Shown one piece after another: positions 26,206 to 36,112 of a stretch of DNA of 41,673 nt. Position 1 is the stretch's first letter, and every line of letters starts with the position of its first letter. This stretch comes from Polynucleobacter meluiroseus. GTDB taxonomy: Bacteria > Pseudomonadota > Gammaproteobacteria > Burkholderiales > Burkholderiaceae. The position numbers were made by a program, and so were the translations under genes. The stretch is from positions 1 to 41,673 of the forward strand of contig CAMDUR010000016.1 of NCBI GenBank assembly GCA_945879115.1, read 5' to 3'. The notes under the pieces are model-generated. The model was given only the letters and a program-made list of their open reading frames with translations, was not told the DNA's origin and ran no database searches.

Positions 26206-27153
26206 ATGGTTATGACACAAATTTCTTATCCTAAAAAATTAGTTATTGCCTCCCGTGAGAGCCGTTTGGCTATGTGGCAGGCTGAATTTGTCCGTGATTG
26301 CTTGAAAAAGCGCTATCCAGACTGTGATGTCAGCATTTTAGGTATGACCACCCGTGGGGACCAAATTTTGGACCAAACTCTCTCTAAAGTGGGGGGTAAA
26401 GGGCTATTTGTGAAGGAATTAGAGGTGGCTTTGGAGGATGGACGTGCTGATTTGGCGGTTCATTCCCTCAAAGATGTGCCGATGCAACTACCGGAAGGTT
26501 TTGAGCTGGCTTGCATCATGGAACGTGAGGATGCCAGGGACGCTTTTGTTTCGAACGATTATGCTCAATTAGCGGATTTGCCGGTTGGGGCTATTGTGGG
26601 TACTGCCAGCCTAAGACGTGAAGCATCTCTTAGATCAAAATATCCTCACCTTGATATCCAGCCGTTGAGAGGTAATTTGGATACCCGTTTAGGCAAGCTT
26701 GATAAGGGTGAGTATGCCGCCATCATTTTGGCTGCGGCAGGCTTGAAACGTTTAGGTATGACTGAGCGCATACGTAGCTTATTGAGCCCTGAAGATAGTT
26801 TGCCAGCAGCTGGCCAAGGTGCTTTGGGTATTGAAATTAGAGCAGGTAGGCCTGAGATTCAGGCGTGCTTAGCACCGCTCAACCATGCTCCTTCAGAAAT
26901 GGCTGTAACTGCAGAAAGAGCTGTTTCTAGGGCATTAGGCGGATCTTGCGACGTACCTTTGGCAGCCTATGCGGTTTGGGAGGGCGGCGATTTATTCCTT
27001 CGCGCTTTTGTAGCCAGCACAGACTCTCAAACAGTATGCCGATCTGAAAAGAGACTTTCATTGAACTCAATGGTAGAGGCAAATGCTATAGGCTTATCAG
27101 TGGCGACTGATTTGATTAATCAAGGCGCAATGTCTTTACTGCCGCCAAGGTAA
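26206..27153 (+). CDS. hemC: Hydroxymethylbilane synthase (porphobilinogen deaminase)
   Basis: Polymerises four porphobilinogen units into hydroxymethylbilane in heme synthesis. The 315-residue protein shows [12 protein letters not shown] near residues 15-26, [11 protein letters not shown] (63-73), [11 protein letters not shown] (82-92) and RRE near 137-139. The dipyrromethane cofactor cysteine is Cys248 in [13 protein letters not shown] lies about ten bases before the ATG at 26206; a second ATG at 26212 is the alternative. It starts the hemC-hemD-hemX-hemY operon. Its promoter must overlap the start of argH. Confidence 0.97.
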   Translation: MVMTQISYPKKLVIASRESRLAMWQAEFVRDCLKKRYPDCDVSILGMTTRGDQILDQTLSKVGGKGLFVKELEVALEDGRADLAVHSLKDVPMQLPEGFELACIMEREDARDAFVSNDYAQLADLPVGAIVGTASLRREASLRSKYPHLDIQPLRGNLDTRLGKLDKGEYAAIILAAAGLKRLGMTERIRSLLSPEDSLPAAGQGALGIEIRAGRPEIQACLAPLNHAPSEMAVTAERAVSRALGGSCDVPLAAYAVWEGGDLFLRAFVASTDSQTVCRSEKRLSLNSMVEANAIGLSVATDLINQGAMSLLPPR

Positions 27154-27159
27154 CAAAAT

Positions 27160-27954
27160 ATGCCGGCCATTGTTCTTACTCGCCCCACTGGTCAGAACCA
27201 TACTCTGAGTGATTTACTGAGGGAAGAATTACCAGAGCTGGATCAAATCCAGCTCCCTTTGTTATCCATCGTGCCTAATCAGGATCCCGCAGAAGGGGCC
27301 AAGCTAAAAGAATTGATGAATTTAGCTGACTTGGCTATTTTTATTAGTCCTAATGCTATCGAATGCGGTATGCGTTTATTAGGTTCCGAATGGCCTAAAA
27401 ACTTACCCATTGCTGTGATTGGTGGCGGTAGCGCTGAGGCACTTGAACGCCGAGGCATCACTATTGAGCAGGGATATCAAATTGACTACCCAAAGAGTTC
27501 TCAGCATTGGGATTCAGAAGGTTTATGGGATCAACTTAACTCTAAAAAAACAAGCTGGGCTAATAAGGAAATATTATTTCTCAAGGGGTCGGGCGGTAGG
27601 GAGTGGTTAGGTCAGCAATTTTTAGATCAGGGCGCCAAAATTCATCAAGTAATGATTTACCGCCGAATACCTTTAAATATTGAGGCCCCTAATTGGGAAT
27701 TACTAAGACAGCAACACCCAGAAAAAACAGCTTTTTTCCTCAACTCCTCTGAGGCAGTACGGCATTTGTCAGAAGTGTTACATCAGCCAGCACTTTGGAG
27801 CCAAAGCTGGATTGATTCTGTAACCCTTATTTGCTCTCATGAGCGAATTGCTGAGACTGCACAGGGGATTGGATTTAAGCAAGTAGAATGTTGTTTGCTC
27901 GGGAATGAATATGCATTGGTTGCAATCCAAAATTGGCTAAAGTCCATCAGTTAA
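27160..27954 (+). CDS. hemD: Uroporphyrinogen-III synthase
   Basis: Closes and inverts ring D of hydroxymethylbilane to give uroporphyrinogen III. The 264-residue protein starts with IVLTRPTGQNHTLSDLL and has ADLAIFISPNAIECGMRLL, AVIGGGSAEALERRG, LKGSGGREWL and FFLNSSEAVRHL, which are the weakly conserved marks of the HemD fold. It is placed six bases after hemC, as in many proteobacteria, which strengthens the call for this low-identity family. Confidence 0.92.
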   Translation: MPAIVLTRPTGQNHTLSDLLREELPELDQIQLPLLSIVPNQDPAEGAKLKELMNLADLAIFISPNAIECGMRLLGSEWPKNLPIAVIGGGSAEALERRGITIEQGYQIDYPKSSQHWDSEGLWDQLNSKKTSWANKEILFLKGSGGREWLGQQFLDQGAKIHQVMIYRRIPLNIEAPNWELLRQQHPEKTAFFLNSSEAVRHLSEVLHQPALWSQSWIDSVTLICSHERIAETAQGIGFKQVECCLLGNEYALVAIQNWLKSIS

Positions 27955-28007
27955 ATTCAAAAGACTAGAAACAGAAAAGAAACAAAAGATAAAAGTGAGA
28001 AATCTGA

Positions 28008-28721
28008 ATGACAAATGAATCAAAGGATCAAGTCTTGAGTGAATCTAAAAAAGAAAAATCAGAAGCCCTTGGAAAGGGCTTATGGAAAGCTTTATGGATT
28101 GCCATTGCTATTTGTATCCTTTGGCTAATCATTGAGGGCGGTTTGCGTTTGTATCAGCGCCCAGCCATCTTGGATGCAAGAGTCAGTGAGTTAGAAAAAA
28201 AGATCAGTGCTGTTGAAAATCTAGACTCAAAGTTAGAGTCATCATTAAAAAGAAGCGCAGAGTCACAAAAAGCACTGGTATCTGTAGCCGGAAAAATATC
28301 AGAAATGTTAAACAGTGTTCAAACCTTGCCGATGACAGCCTTGCCTGCTCAAAGCTCAGGCTTTAGTGTGAGTGCTGATGAGTCTAAAAAAAGCCCATGG
28401 CTTAAAAGAGTATTGGATCAGATCCAACTTCTAGGTGATCGTTTAGTAAGAGTTCAAGTTGTTGGTGATGTGAAAGATGTTGCATTAACGCCAGCAGCTC
28501 AAGATTTAGTTCGGCAGCAATTAAAGCTACATTTATTAAGTGCACGCATCGCATGGCTATCTGACTTACCGCAGACTTGTAAGGATGACTTGAATCAGGC
28601 TCAGGCTCTCTTAGCCAAGCATTTTGAGGCGCAGGCCACTTCAGTTGTGAAATTTGAAAAAGCGCTCATCGAATTAAAGGCTGAAGTTGAAAAAACTTCT
28701 GCCCTTGTGAAGGCTCAATAA
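28008..28721 (+). CDS. hemX: HemX-like membrane-anchored protein of the heme operon
   Basis: A 237-residue protein with a short cytoplasmic head, one membrane segment (about 28-45, WIAIAICILWLIIEGG), and a coiled coil (about 57-85) followed by a helical domain in the periplasm. Position between hemD and hemY is that of HemX, but E. coli HemX has 393 residues, so this is a short form. Motifs LHLLSARIAWLSD and LLDRL-like LLGDRLVRV fit the family. The biochemical role of HemX is not settled. A 53-base gap separates it from hemD. Confidence 0.75.
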   Translation: MTNESKDQVLSESKKEKSEALGKGLWKALWIAIAICILWLIIEGGLRLYQRPAILDARVSELEKKISAVENLDSKLESSLKRSAESQKALVSVAGKISEMLNSVQTLPMTALPAQSSGFSVSADESKKSPWLKRVLDQIQLLGDRLVRVQVVGDVKDVALTPAAQDLVRQQLKLHLLSARIAWLSDLPQTCKDDLNQAQALLAKHFEAQATSVVKFEKALIELKAEVEKTSALVKAQ

Positions 28722-28723
28722 TC

Positions 28724-29929
28724 ATGCGAGGCGCGCTTTGGATAACTTTCTTATTTGCAACTGCAGTCATAGTGGCATTGTTTGCCAGTAGTAACGGTGG
28801 GCACATCACGATCTACTTTCCGCCTTATCGTTTGGATACCAGTCTCAACCTTTTTATTGCAAGCATCTTAGGAATCTTTATTGTTAGTTTGTTGGCTTGG
28901 CGAACATTTGCTGCTGTTTTAGATTTACCAAAGCAAGCTGCAGCTTATCGTCGCAAACAAAGAGAGACTCGATCAATCGGATTTTTATCAGAGGCCATAG
29001 AGGACATTTTTGCGGGTCGTTTTTCAAAAGCGCTCAAATCAGCTGAGGCAGCAACGGTCAACTCGGCTTTGGCTGAAACGGCGGCGTTATTGGCCGCTCG
29101 TTCTGCACATCGCATGAATCAATTTGATGTGAGAGATCGATGGCTATTAAAGATCCAGTCACCTGAAAAGCGCCAAGCAAAATTGGTAGCGACTGCTGAT
29201 ATGCAAATGGATGCTCATGATGCAGAGGGTGCATTAGCAACTATTGAACAGTTACAAAAAGGTGGCGCACGCCAGTTGTTAGTTCAAAGAATCGCTCTTA
29301 AAGCAAATCAGCAATTAAAAAATTGGAGTGAGGTTTTAAAGTTAACCCATAGCCTTTCGAAAAGAGAGGCTCTGCATCCAGTTGTGGCTCAGAAATATAT
29401 CCAAGAAGCCATCGCTAAGTTGGTTCAAGAAAAATCAACCGACCATGAAGCCTTACTACGTATTTGGAAAATCTTACCCAAGGAGAGTCGTAAAGCTTCT
29501 AAGATTGCTTTGGTAATGGCTCAGGGTTTATTGTCTGTATCCCAATACGATATAGCCAGAGGATTAGTTGAAGAATCTTTAGATGCTCAGTGGGATGAAG
29601 CCTTGATAGATATTTATCCAAAGTGCGTAACACCTGGAGCAAGCAATTTAAGCTTAGCCCAAAAGCTTGAGTCATGGATGATTAAGTACCCAGGTGAGCC
29701 AGCATTATCTTTAGCTTTGGCAAGAATTTGTTTGAGCCAGCAATTATGGGGTAAAGCTAAATCAAGTTTGGTTGGAGTTATACGAGATCCTAAAACTAAG
29801 CCCCTTATGAAAGCCGCCGCTCACATGGCAATGGCGCAGTTGCATGAATCTTTAAATGAGTCTGCCGAGATGGCTGGTGAGTATCAGTTGGCGGCTAAGA
29901 TATATAGCAAAATCGTTATAGATCGTTAA
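28724..29929 (+). CDS. hemY: HemY-family heme biosynthesis-associated protein
   Basis: An inner-membrane protein of the proteobacterial HemY family (not the protoporphyrinogen oxidase of the same name). The 401-residue protein has two N-terminal membrane segments (about 4-22 and 40-60), the conserved GHITIYFPPYRLD-like segment between them, and then a long helical region of TPR-like repeats (about 90-395) with AETAALLAARSAHRM and KSAEAA. It starts two bases after hemX. It probably supports the heme enzymes or complexes; the function is not established. Its stop is one base from the convergent aldehyde dehydrogenase stop, with no visible terminator. Confidence 0.88.
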   Translation: MRGALWITFLFATAVIVALFASSNGGHITIYFPPYRLDTSLNLFIASILGIFIVSLLAWRTFAAVLDLPKQAAAYRRKQRETRSIGFLSEAIEDIFAGRFSKALKSAEAATVNSALAETAALLAARSAHRMNQFDVRDRWLLKIQSPEKRQAKLVATADMQMDAHDAEGALATIEQLQKGGARQLLVQRIALKANQQLKNWSEVLKLTHSLSKREALHPVVAQKYIQEAIAKLVQEKSTDHEALLRIWKILPKESRKASKIALVMAQGLLSVSQYDIARGLVEESLDAQWDEALIDIYPKCVTPGASNLSLAQKLESWMIKYPGEPALSLALARICLSQQLWGKAKSSLVGVIRDPKTKPLMKAAAHMAMAQLHESLNESAEMAGEYQLAAKIYSKIVIDR

Positions 29930-29930
29930 C

Positions 29931-31331
29931 TCACTTACCCAAGCGTCGTATTAATTTTTCAATAGCTGATCCGTATGGCGGGTGGGCCAAGTTAGTTCCC
30001 ATCCATTTCCTAATACCCCAAAAAGGCCTCACATCCAAAACTGGCTTGTGATGACTAAAAGTATCAAAGCCTGCTTTGCCATGATAAGAGCCCATACCGC
30101 TCGCACCAATTCCACCAAAAGGTAGGCTTTCAACACTTGCATGCAATAAGGTGTCATTGATACACACACCACCTGCATGTGTTCTTGTGATAATTTCATT
30201 AAGAACTTTTTTATCTTTACCAAACCAATAAAGCGCTAATGGACGATCTTTGCTGTTCACATAATTGATGGCATCTTCCGTAGAGTTAATACCAATAATT
30301 GGCAAGATGGGGCCAAATATTTCTTCATGCATGATCAATGCATTTTTAGGAACCTGGCTCATTATCACTGGAGTAAAAGATCTGGATTCGGAGGGCGCCA
30401 AAAGCTCTTTGATCTGAGCGCCTTTGCTAGCCGCATCATTGACTAAATTCATCCAGCGAACAGTTTGAGATTTATCAATTGGGCTTGTCAGCACAGTTTC
30501 ATCAGAAAACATCAGTCGCGCTGCATCTTGAAGCTCTTTTTCAAGTGCTGGTATTTTTTCATGTTTAATTAATATGTAATCTGGGGCGATACAGGTTTGC
30601 CCGCCATTAATTAATTTGCCATAAATAATTTTTTTAGCAACCTCTTTAAGTGAGGCATCAGAGTTAATAATTGCCGGAGACTTACCCCCCAATTCTAGAG
30701 TAATGGGTGTTAAGTTATATGATGCAGCACGCATCACTTTTTTACCCGTTGCAGTTGAGCCAGTAAAAAACAGGTGGTCAAACGGTAAGGCAGAGAAATC
30801 GCTAGCTAGTGTGGCATCCCCCGTTGTAACTGAAAATTCCAAGGGGTGGAAATACTCAGCCACCATCGTAGCAAGGTAACCTGAAGTTCTAAGGGAGCGT
30901 TCAGACGGTTTAAGCCAAACTCGGTTACCAGCTGCAATTGCGCTAATCGCAGGCGCAAGCGCTAAAAGAATTGGATAGTTCCAAGGACTCATTATCCCGA
31001 CAACACCACGAGCCTGAGGTTGTAGCCAGGCCTTTGAGGATCGGAGCTGGAAAGGAAGATCAACTTCCTGGGGTTTCATCCAAGCTTTTAAGTGTTTGAT
31101 GGTGTGCTTCGCTACCTGCTTGATGGAGTTCAACTCAATCAATCGAGTTTCTACTGAATGTCGAACCCCAAAGTCGGCGGAAACCACTTTACAAAGATTT
31201 TCTTCATATTTATTGATCATGGCAACAATACGAAGAATGCGTTCCTTACGAACCTCAAAACTAGGATTGGGCTCGTGATGATAGGCTTTCTTTAGCTCTT
31301 CAAGATGAAGATTTAGCATGACTGAATTCAT
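29931..31331 (-). CDS. Aldehyde dehydrogenase family protein (coniferyl aldehyde dehydrogenase type)
   Basis: An NAD(P)-dependent aldehyde dehydrogenase of 466 residues. Visible motifs are MSPWNYPILLALAP near 114-127, the cofactor loop FTGSTATGK, the catalytic glutamate in LELGGKSP, and the catalytic cysteine in GGQTCIAPDY near 244-253, then HEEIFGPILP. Lack of an N-terminal extension and the EVDLPFQLRSSKAWLQPQ region place it in the class 3-like group that includes coniferyl aldehyde dehydrogenase and long-chain enzymes. The substrate is not readable from sequence, and its neighbours (hem genes, msrA) give no help. It is transcribed alone. Confidence 0.85.
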   Translation of the reverse strand: MNSVMLNLHLEELKKAYHHEPNPSFEVRKERILRIVAMINKYEENLCKVVSADFGVRHSVETRLIELNSIKQVAKHTIKHLKAWMKPQEVDLPFQLRSSKAWLQPQARGVVGIMSPWNYPILLALAPAISAIAAGNRVWLKPSERSLRTSGYLATMVAEYFHPLEFSVTTGDATLASDFSALPFDHLFFTGSTATGKKVMRAASYNLTPITLELGGKSPAIINSDASLKEVAKKIIYGKLINGGQTCIAPDYILIKHEKIPALEKELQDAARLMFSDETVLTSPIDKSQTVRWMNLVNDAASKGAQIKELLAPSESRSFTPVIMSQVPKNALIMHEEIFGPILPIIGINSTEDAINYVNSKDRPLALYWFGKDKKVLNEIITRTHAGGVCINDTLLHASVESLPFGGIGASGMGSYHGKAGFDTFSHHKPVLDVRPFWGIRKWMGTNLAHPPYGSAIEKLIRRLGK

Positions 31332-31407
31332 GCAAATATTATCTCAGATTTAGATTTTCAAAAGGAGGTCTCTGCACAAAAATCACATAAGCAGTAGGAT
31401 ATTGTTT

Positions 31408-31974
31408 ATGAATGAAAATAATGAAATGACTGCTAAAAATACAGAGCTAAAACAAGCTACCTTAGGTGGGGGTTGCTTTTGGTGCTTAGAAGCTGTTTAT
31501 CAACAGGTTAAAGGGGTTGTTCACGTTGAGTCTGGGTATACCGGCGGGCAAACAGTCAATCCGGACTATGATTCCGTTTGCTCTGGTAGATCAGGTCACG
31601 CAGAAGTTGTCCAAATTCACTATGACCCTCAGTTAATCACTTTTAAGCAACTACTTGAGGTTTTCTTTGTGATTCATGACCCTACGACTTTAAATCGCCA
31701 AGGTAATGATGTCGGCACTCAATACCGTTCAGTCATCTACTACCATAACGATGATCAAAAGAAGCAGGCAGTTGAGATGATTCTGGATTTAAATCAGACT
31801 GATATTCTCAATGGTGCCATAGTCACTGAGTTAAGTGAATTGCCTACTTATTACAAAGCAGAAGCCTATCACCAAAATTATTTTGTTAATCATCCTGATC
31901 AAGGATATTGCACTTTTGTGGTTAGTCCAAAGGTAGAAAAATTTAGGAAGACTTTCTCAGCCTTAATCCGCTGA
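31408..31974 (+). CDS. msrA: Peptide-methionine (S)-S-oxide reductase
   Basis: Repairs oxidised methionine in proteins using thioredoxin. The catalytic motif is GCFWC near residues 22-26, followed by VESGYTGG, HAEVVQIHYDP and a late resolving cysteine in QGYCTFVVSPK. I chose the ATG at 31408, which has AGGA nine bases upstream; an in-frame TTG at 31402 would add two residues, and an ATG at 31426 would remove six. The product of about 188 residues is a usual length. It diverges from the aldehyde dehydrogenase and converges with pdxH. Confidence 0.96.
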   Translation: MNENNEMTAKNTELKQATLGGGCFWCLEAVYQQVKGVVHVESGYTGGQTVNPDYDSVCSGRSGHAEVVQIHYDPQLITFKQLLEVFFVIHDPTTLNRQGNDVGTQYRSVIYYHNDDQKKQAVEMILDLNQTDILNGAIVTELSELPTYYKAEAYHQNYFVNHPDQGYCTFVVSPKVEKFRKTFSALIR

Positions 31975-31991
31975 AGTCCGCTGAAATCTCT

Positions 31992-32627
31992 TTAGGGAGC
32001 AAGCCTCTGTATCTTCCAAGAGTCACCATGTAAAACATATTGAATACGGTCATGAAGGCGAGATGGCCGTCCTTGCCAGAACTCTAATACCTCAGGTTTG
32101 ACTCTAAAGCCACCCCAATGAGGTGGTCTAGGAGGATTCAAGGCGAATTTGAGAGCATATTCCGCAGCGTTTTTGACTAATTGCATTCTGCTGGAGATGA
32201 CCTGGCTTTGAGGAGATGCCCAAGCACCAATTCTTGAGTCTAATGGTCTTGAGTGAAAGTAGTCATCACTCTCTTGATCAGAGAGCTTTTCAACTGATCC
32301 CTCAACCCTAATCTGTCTTTCTAGTTCTGGCCAAAAGAATAGTAAGGCTGCATGAGGATTATTAATAAGTGCCTGACCTTTACGACTCTCATAATTTGTA
32401 AAAAATACAAATCCTGCCGGAGTTACTTCCTTAATTAAAACAGTTCTTGCACTGGGCTTACCATCTGCTTCAACTGAAGCAACAGTCATTGCATTAGGTT
32501 CTGGTAAATCGGCATGCTGAGCTTGATCAAACCATATATGAAATTGATCAATGGGGTCAGGCTTGACATCCTCTTCTGAAAGGCTGCCCTTCATATAGGA
32601 TTTTCTGAGGTCGGCTAAATTAGTCAT
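31992..32627 (-). CDS. pdxH: Pyridoxamine 5'-phosphate oxidase
   Basis: FMN enzyme that oxidises pyridoxine or pyridoxamine phosphate to pyridoxal phosphate. The 211-residue protein shows [11 protein letters not shown] at the start, [23 protein letters not shown] near 45-67, [25 protein letters not shown] and the C-terminal LHDRIQYV segment ending in RLAP. Length matches E. coli PdxH (218). Its product is the cofactor of the decarboxylase upstream, though the two are not linked in an operon. It diverges from tcdA across 111 bases. Confidence 0.97.
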   Translation of the reverse strand: MTNLADLRKSYMKGSLSEEDVKPDPIDQFHIWFDQAQHADLPEPNAMTVASVEADGKPSARTVLIKEVTPAGFVFFTNYESRKGQALINNPHAALLFFWPELERQIRVEGSVEKLSDQESDDYFHSRPLDSRIGAWASPQSQVISSRMQLVKNAAEYALKFALNPPRPPHWGGFRVKPEVLEFWQGRPSRLHDRIQYVLHGDSWKIQRLAP

Positions 32628-32738
32628 GTGATCAGTATATATAGACTCGGGCTTATTTTCTAGAGATCAAATGAGATACCAAAGTTACATAACTGCAGAA
32701 TAAAGAAATCTGAACCTTTTTCTTATATAGTCTTACCT

Positions 32739-33518
32739 ATGGAAGTTAATCAGAATAGACGTTTTGGCGGGGTTGCCCGCCTATATGGTGAAGAGGGCCT
32801 AAAAGCATTCGAAAAAGCACATGTGCTGGTTGCTGGCTTAGGCGGTGTTGGTTCTTGGGCAGCTGAGGCACTTGCTAGAAGTGCGATTGCTGAAATAACT
32901 TTAGTTGATTTTGATCACATTGCTGAAAGTAATGTTAATCGCCAATTGCATGCTGTAGAGGGATCATTTGGTAAATCTAAGGTTGATGCCATGGCGGAGC
33001 GCCTTATTTCAATTAATCCTGATTTAAGAATTAAAATTATTGATGACTTTTTAACTCCCGATAATTTGAGCAAAATCTTAGGTGAGCATGCTGCTAATCC
33101 ATTATTTGTAGTTCTTGATGCCACTGATGATGTCAAGATGAAAATCTCACTAGCAAACTATTGCAAAAAGAACATCGCATTGATCATATGTGGCGGGGCC
33201 GGAGGAAAGCTAGACCCCAGTCGTATTAAGGCTTGTGATTTATCAAAAACAACCCAAGATCCTTTGCTCTCTAAAATACGCTACACGCTTCGTAAGGAAT
33301 ATGGGTTTACCTCTGACCCTAAAAAGAAACTGGGATTAACTGCTATCTTTTCTGACGAACCACGACAAGGTGTTGCAAGTGGTGGCTTAGCCTGCTCTGG
33401 TTATGGCTCTGGAGTAACCGTGACTGCCAGCTTTGGATTTATAGCAGCAGCTGAAGTGCTGAAGATGATCCAACTAAGGTACTTAAAAAACTTAAAGCAA
33501 TTAAATCCAGATAAATAA
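32739..33518 (+). CDS. tcdA: tRNA threonylcarbamoyladenosine dehydratase (TcdA/CsdL)
   Basis: An E1-like enzyme that uses ATP to cyclise t6A to ct6A at position 37 of tRNAs. The 259-residue protein starts RRFGGVARLYG, then has GLGGVGSWAAEALARS near residues 32-47 and VDFDHIAESNVNRQ near 56-69 (nucleotide-binding elements), VVLDATDDV, and GVASGGLACSGYGSG near the end with a conserved cysteine. Length agrees with E. coli TcdA (268). It ends 10 bases before the convergent cphA stop, with no clear terminator. Confidence 0.93.
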   Translation: MEVNQNRRFGGVARLYGEEGLKAFEKAHVLVAGLGGVGSWAAEALARSAIAEITLVDFDHIAESNVNRQLHAVEGSFGKSKVDAMAERLISINPDLRIKIIDDFLTPDNLSKILGEHAANPLFVVLDATDDVKMKISLANYCKKNIALIICGGAGGKLDPSRIKACDLSKTTQDPLLSKIRYTLRKEYGFTSDPKKKLGLTAIFSDEPRQGVASGGLACSGYGSGVTVTASFGFIAAAEVLKMIQLRYLKNLKQLNPDK

Positions 33519-33528
33519 CTGTAATTAG

Positions 33529-36105
33529 TTAATTAACAATTGCTTGAACTCGTTGACGAATATGAGCGAGTGCTTCATCCACTTGGTCTATAAGAATCAA
33601 GCAAATATCACCCGCCTGAACTTGTTCCAGTGCCTTATCAATCGCAAGAAATTCGCCTCTAAACTCTTCAATCTTTTTAACTTTTTTGGAATGAGCGAGT
33701 CCGCCACGCATGATGGCAGTTATTTCTCCATCGGGTCTACCGCGCTGACATTGATCTTCATACAAAATAATATGATCAAAAGATTGGCCTAAGATTTCTG
33801 TCTGACGTCGTAAATCCTCATCGCGCCGATCGCCGGCGCCACTGATAACTGCTATTCTTTTTTTAGCAGGCATGCCGCTAATAGTTTCTGAGAGGGCAAG
33901 GATGGCGTCAGGATTATGGCCATAGTCGGCGATGATAGTAGCGCCAGCATGTTTGAAAATATTAAATCGACCCGGTACAGTATTTGAGTCACTCTCAAAG
34001 CTATTTAATCCATCTGCAATGACAGTCCATGAGATATTCAGTGCCCAAGCAGCACCTACTACTCCAAGAACATTTTCAACTTGGAAGCCAATGGTGCCCT
34101 CGGCAGTCATTGGAACTTGATCAAGATTAATATGGAATTCTTTTTTGCCTTCGGAAGCAATCACTTTATTATCTTTTACAAATATGACACGCTTACCTTG
34201 GGCGCGATGCTTAGCCATAATAGGGTGATTAACATCTCTTGCAAAAAAAGTTACTTCACCAGGACAGGTTTTTGCCATCTTCACAACATTTGAATCGGCT
34301 GCATTAAGCACTGCCATACCGTTAGGTGCAACGTTTTGAACAATGACTCGTTTTACAGCAGCAAGATCGGCTGCGGTGTTGATGTAGTTCATACCCAAGT
34401 GATCCCCCTCGCCAATATTAGTGACAATAGCAACTTGGCAACGATCAAATCCCAGACCCTCTCTTAGGATCCCGCCGCGCGCTGTTTCTAGAACAGCGGC
34501 ATCAACATCAGGGTGCATCAATACATTGCGAGCGCTTTTAGGCCCGCTGCAATCGCCCGTATCAATTCTTCTACCACTGATGTAAACACCATCCGTACCA
34601 GTATGTCCAACTCTTAACCCATTCTTTTCAAATAAATGACTCATGAGTTTCACTGTGGTGGTTTTTCCATTAGTGCCCGTTACGGCAACAATCGGAATTC
34701 GGCCATCATCATCCTTACCAAACATAGTGGAAATAATTGCCTCACCAACGGGGCGACCTTTACCATATGACGGATGTAAATGCATCCTGAGGCCAGGTGC
34801 AGCATTCACTTCAACAATACCACCACCCTGTTCTTCAAGAGGGCGATAGACGTTATCGCAAACCACATCAACGCCACAAATATCTAAACCGATCATTTGC
34901 GCAGCTGAAATAGCTGAAGCTGCTAAGTCAGGGTGTACATCATCAGTCACATCAGTTGCGGTGCCACCAGTACTTAAGTTGGCATTATTTCTGAGGGTTA
35001 CTCTGAGACCTTTAGCTGGAATAGAGTCTAGCGTCATGTTTTGATTTCTGAGTGTTACAAGTGCAATTTCATCAATTTTTATTTTACTGAGCGGGGTAGC
35101 ATGACCATCACCTCGATTAGGATCCTTATTGACTTCTTCAACTAATTCACCAACAGTGTGTTTGGCATCACCAATCACATAAGGGGGCTCTCTTCTAGCT
35201 GCAGCGATCAATTGATTACCAATGACTAGTAAGCGGTGATCATGACCAGGCATATAGCGTTCAACAATCACATCTGAAGAAATTTTGGATGCGGCATTAA
35301 AAGCAATGTCAATTTGCTCTCGAGTGTTAATGTTGACAGCAACACCTTTACCTTGATTACCATCTCTTGGTTTAATTGCAACAGAAGCATTGATCTTTTT
35401 AAAAGCTTCCCAAGCTCCGTCAGCAGTCGTCACAATACTGCCAATGGGTACTGAAACACCGGCTGCGTGAAGTAAATTTTTTGTCAGTTCTTTATCTTGT
35501 GCGATGGATTCAGCAATAGCACTGGTAGAGCTCGTTTCAGCAGCCTGTATACGACGTTGTTTACTTCCCCAGCCAAATTGAACCATGCTACCTTCAGTTA
35601 AGCGGCGGTAAGGTATGCCTCTGGCAATAGCTGCATCAACGATTGATCCGGTACTTGGCCCTAAGCGAATACTTTCATCTAAGTCGCGGAGTTGCTGCAA
35701 GTACTCATCAACGTGAGATCCGTTATCAATAAGCGCTGATCGACAAAGCTTCATGGCTAACTCTAGCGCTAGGCGACCAACTTTTTCTTCCGTGTACTCA
35801 ACCACAACGATGTAAACACCATCATCCGGAGTCGGCATTGTTCTACTAAAAGTAATGGGGCAACCGGCTTGAGCCTGTAAGTCTCTTGAACATACTTCAA
35901 GAGCATGAGCTAAAGAGACTGTTTCATTCTGACCATAAGGTCTAACTGGGCCAAGCTGTGGGAATCTTGACCTTAAGCGTGTTTCAAATCCGAAAATATT
36001 AGTGATGACTTTTTCGCTCTCTTCGCATTTAACTAATGCCTCTAGAGCTGTGTGCTTACCCCACAAATTAGGTCCTCTTAGAGCGCGGATGCGGGTTAGT
36101 TCCAT
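33529..36105 (-). CDS. cphA: Cyanophycin synthetase
   Basis: Makes cyanophycin, a polymer of aspartate with arginine on each side chain, in the cytoplasm. Domains of the 858-residue protein are an N-terminal domain (1-160), an ATP-grasp domain (about 200-460; GNQGKG near 249-263, VVEVNAAPG-like VEVNAAPG near 431-438) that adds aspartate, and a Mur-ligase-like domain (about 470-858) that adds arginine, with P-loop GTNGKTTT (477-484), ETARGG, GEGDHLG, and a complete C-terminal lobe with PGRFN and ADYGHNPDA. In the N-terminal domain the HxxEH motif of cyanobacterial-type enzymes reads HALEV (67-71), so one proposed metal ligand is missing. It follows cphA' by seven bases. Confidence 0.95.
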   Translation of the reverse strand: MELTRIRALRGPNLWGKHTALEALVKCEESEKVITNIFGFETRLRSRFPQLGPVRPYGQNETVSLAHALEVCSRDLQAQAGCPITFSRTMPTPDDGVYIVVVEYTEEKVGRLALELAMKLCRSALIDNGSHVDEYLQQLRDLDESIRLGPSTGSIVDAAIARGIPYRRLTEGSMVQFGWGSKQRRIQAAETSSTSAIAESIAQDKELTKNLLHAAGVSVPIGSIVTTADGAWEAFKKINASVAIKPRDGNQGKGVAVNINTREQIDIAFNAASKISSDVIVERYMPGHDHRLLVIGNQLIAAARREPPYVIGDAKHTVGELVEEVNKDPNRGDGHATPLSKIKIDEIALVTLRNQNMTLDSIPAKGLRVTLRNNANLSTGGTATDVTDDVHPDLAASAISAAQMIGLDICGVDVVCDNVYRPLEEQGGGIVEVNAAPGLRMHLHPSYGKGRPVGEAIISTMFGKDDDGRIPIVAVTGTNGKTTTVKLMSHLFEKNGLRVGHTGTDGVYISGRRIDTGDCSGPKSARNVLMHPDVDAAVLETARGGILREGLGFDRCQVAIVTNIGEGDHLGMNYINTAADLAAVKRVIVQNVAPNGMAVLNAADSNVVKMAKTCPGEVTFFARDVNHPIMAKHRAQGKRVIFVKDNKVIASEGKKEFHINLDQVPMTAEGTIGFQVENVLGVVGAAWALNISWTVIADGLNSFESDSNTVPGRFNIFKHAGATIIADYGHNPDAILALSETISGMPAKKRIAVISGAGDRRDEDLRRQTEILGQSFDHIILYEDQCQRGRPDGEITAIMRGGLAHSKKVKKIEEFRGEFLAIDKALEQVQAGDICLILIDQVDEALAHIRQRVQAIVN

Positions 36106-36112
36106 ATATTCT

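Noticed and set aside
31966..31988. Short direct repeat CCGCTGAA twice at the end of msrA
   Set aside because: Two copies ten bases apart at a gene end look like a small slippage event; there is no sign of an attachment site or function.
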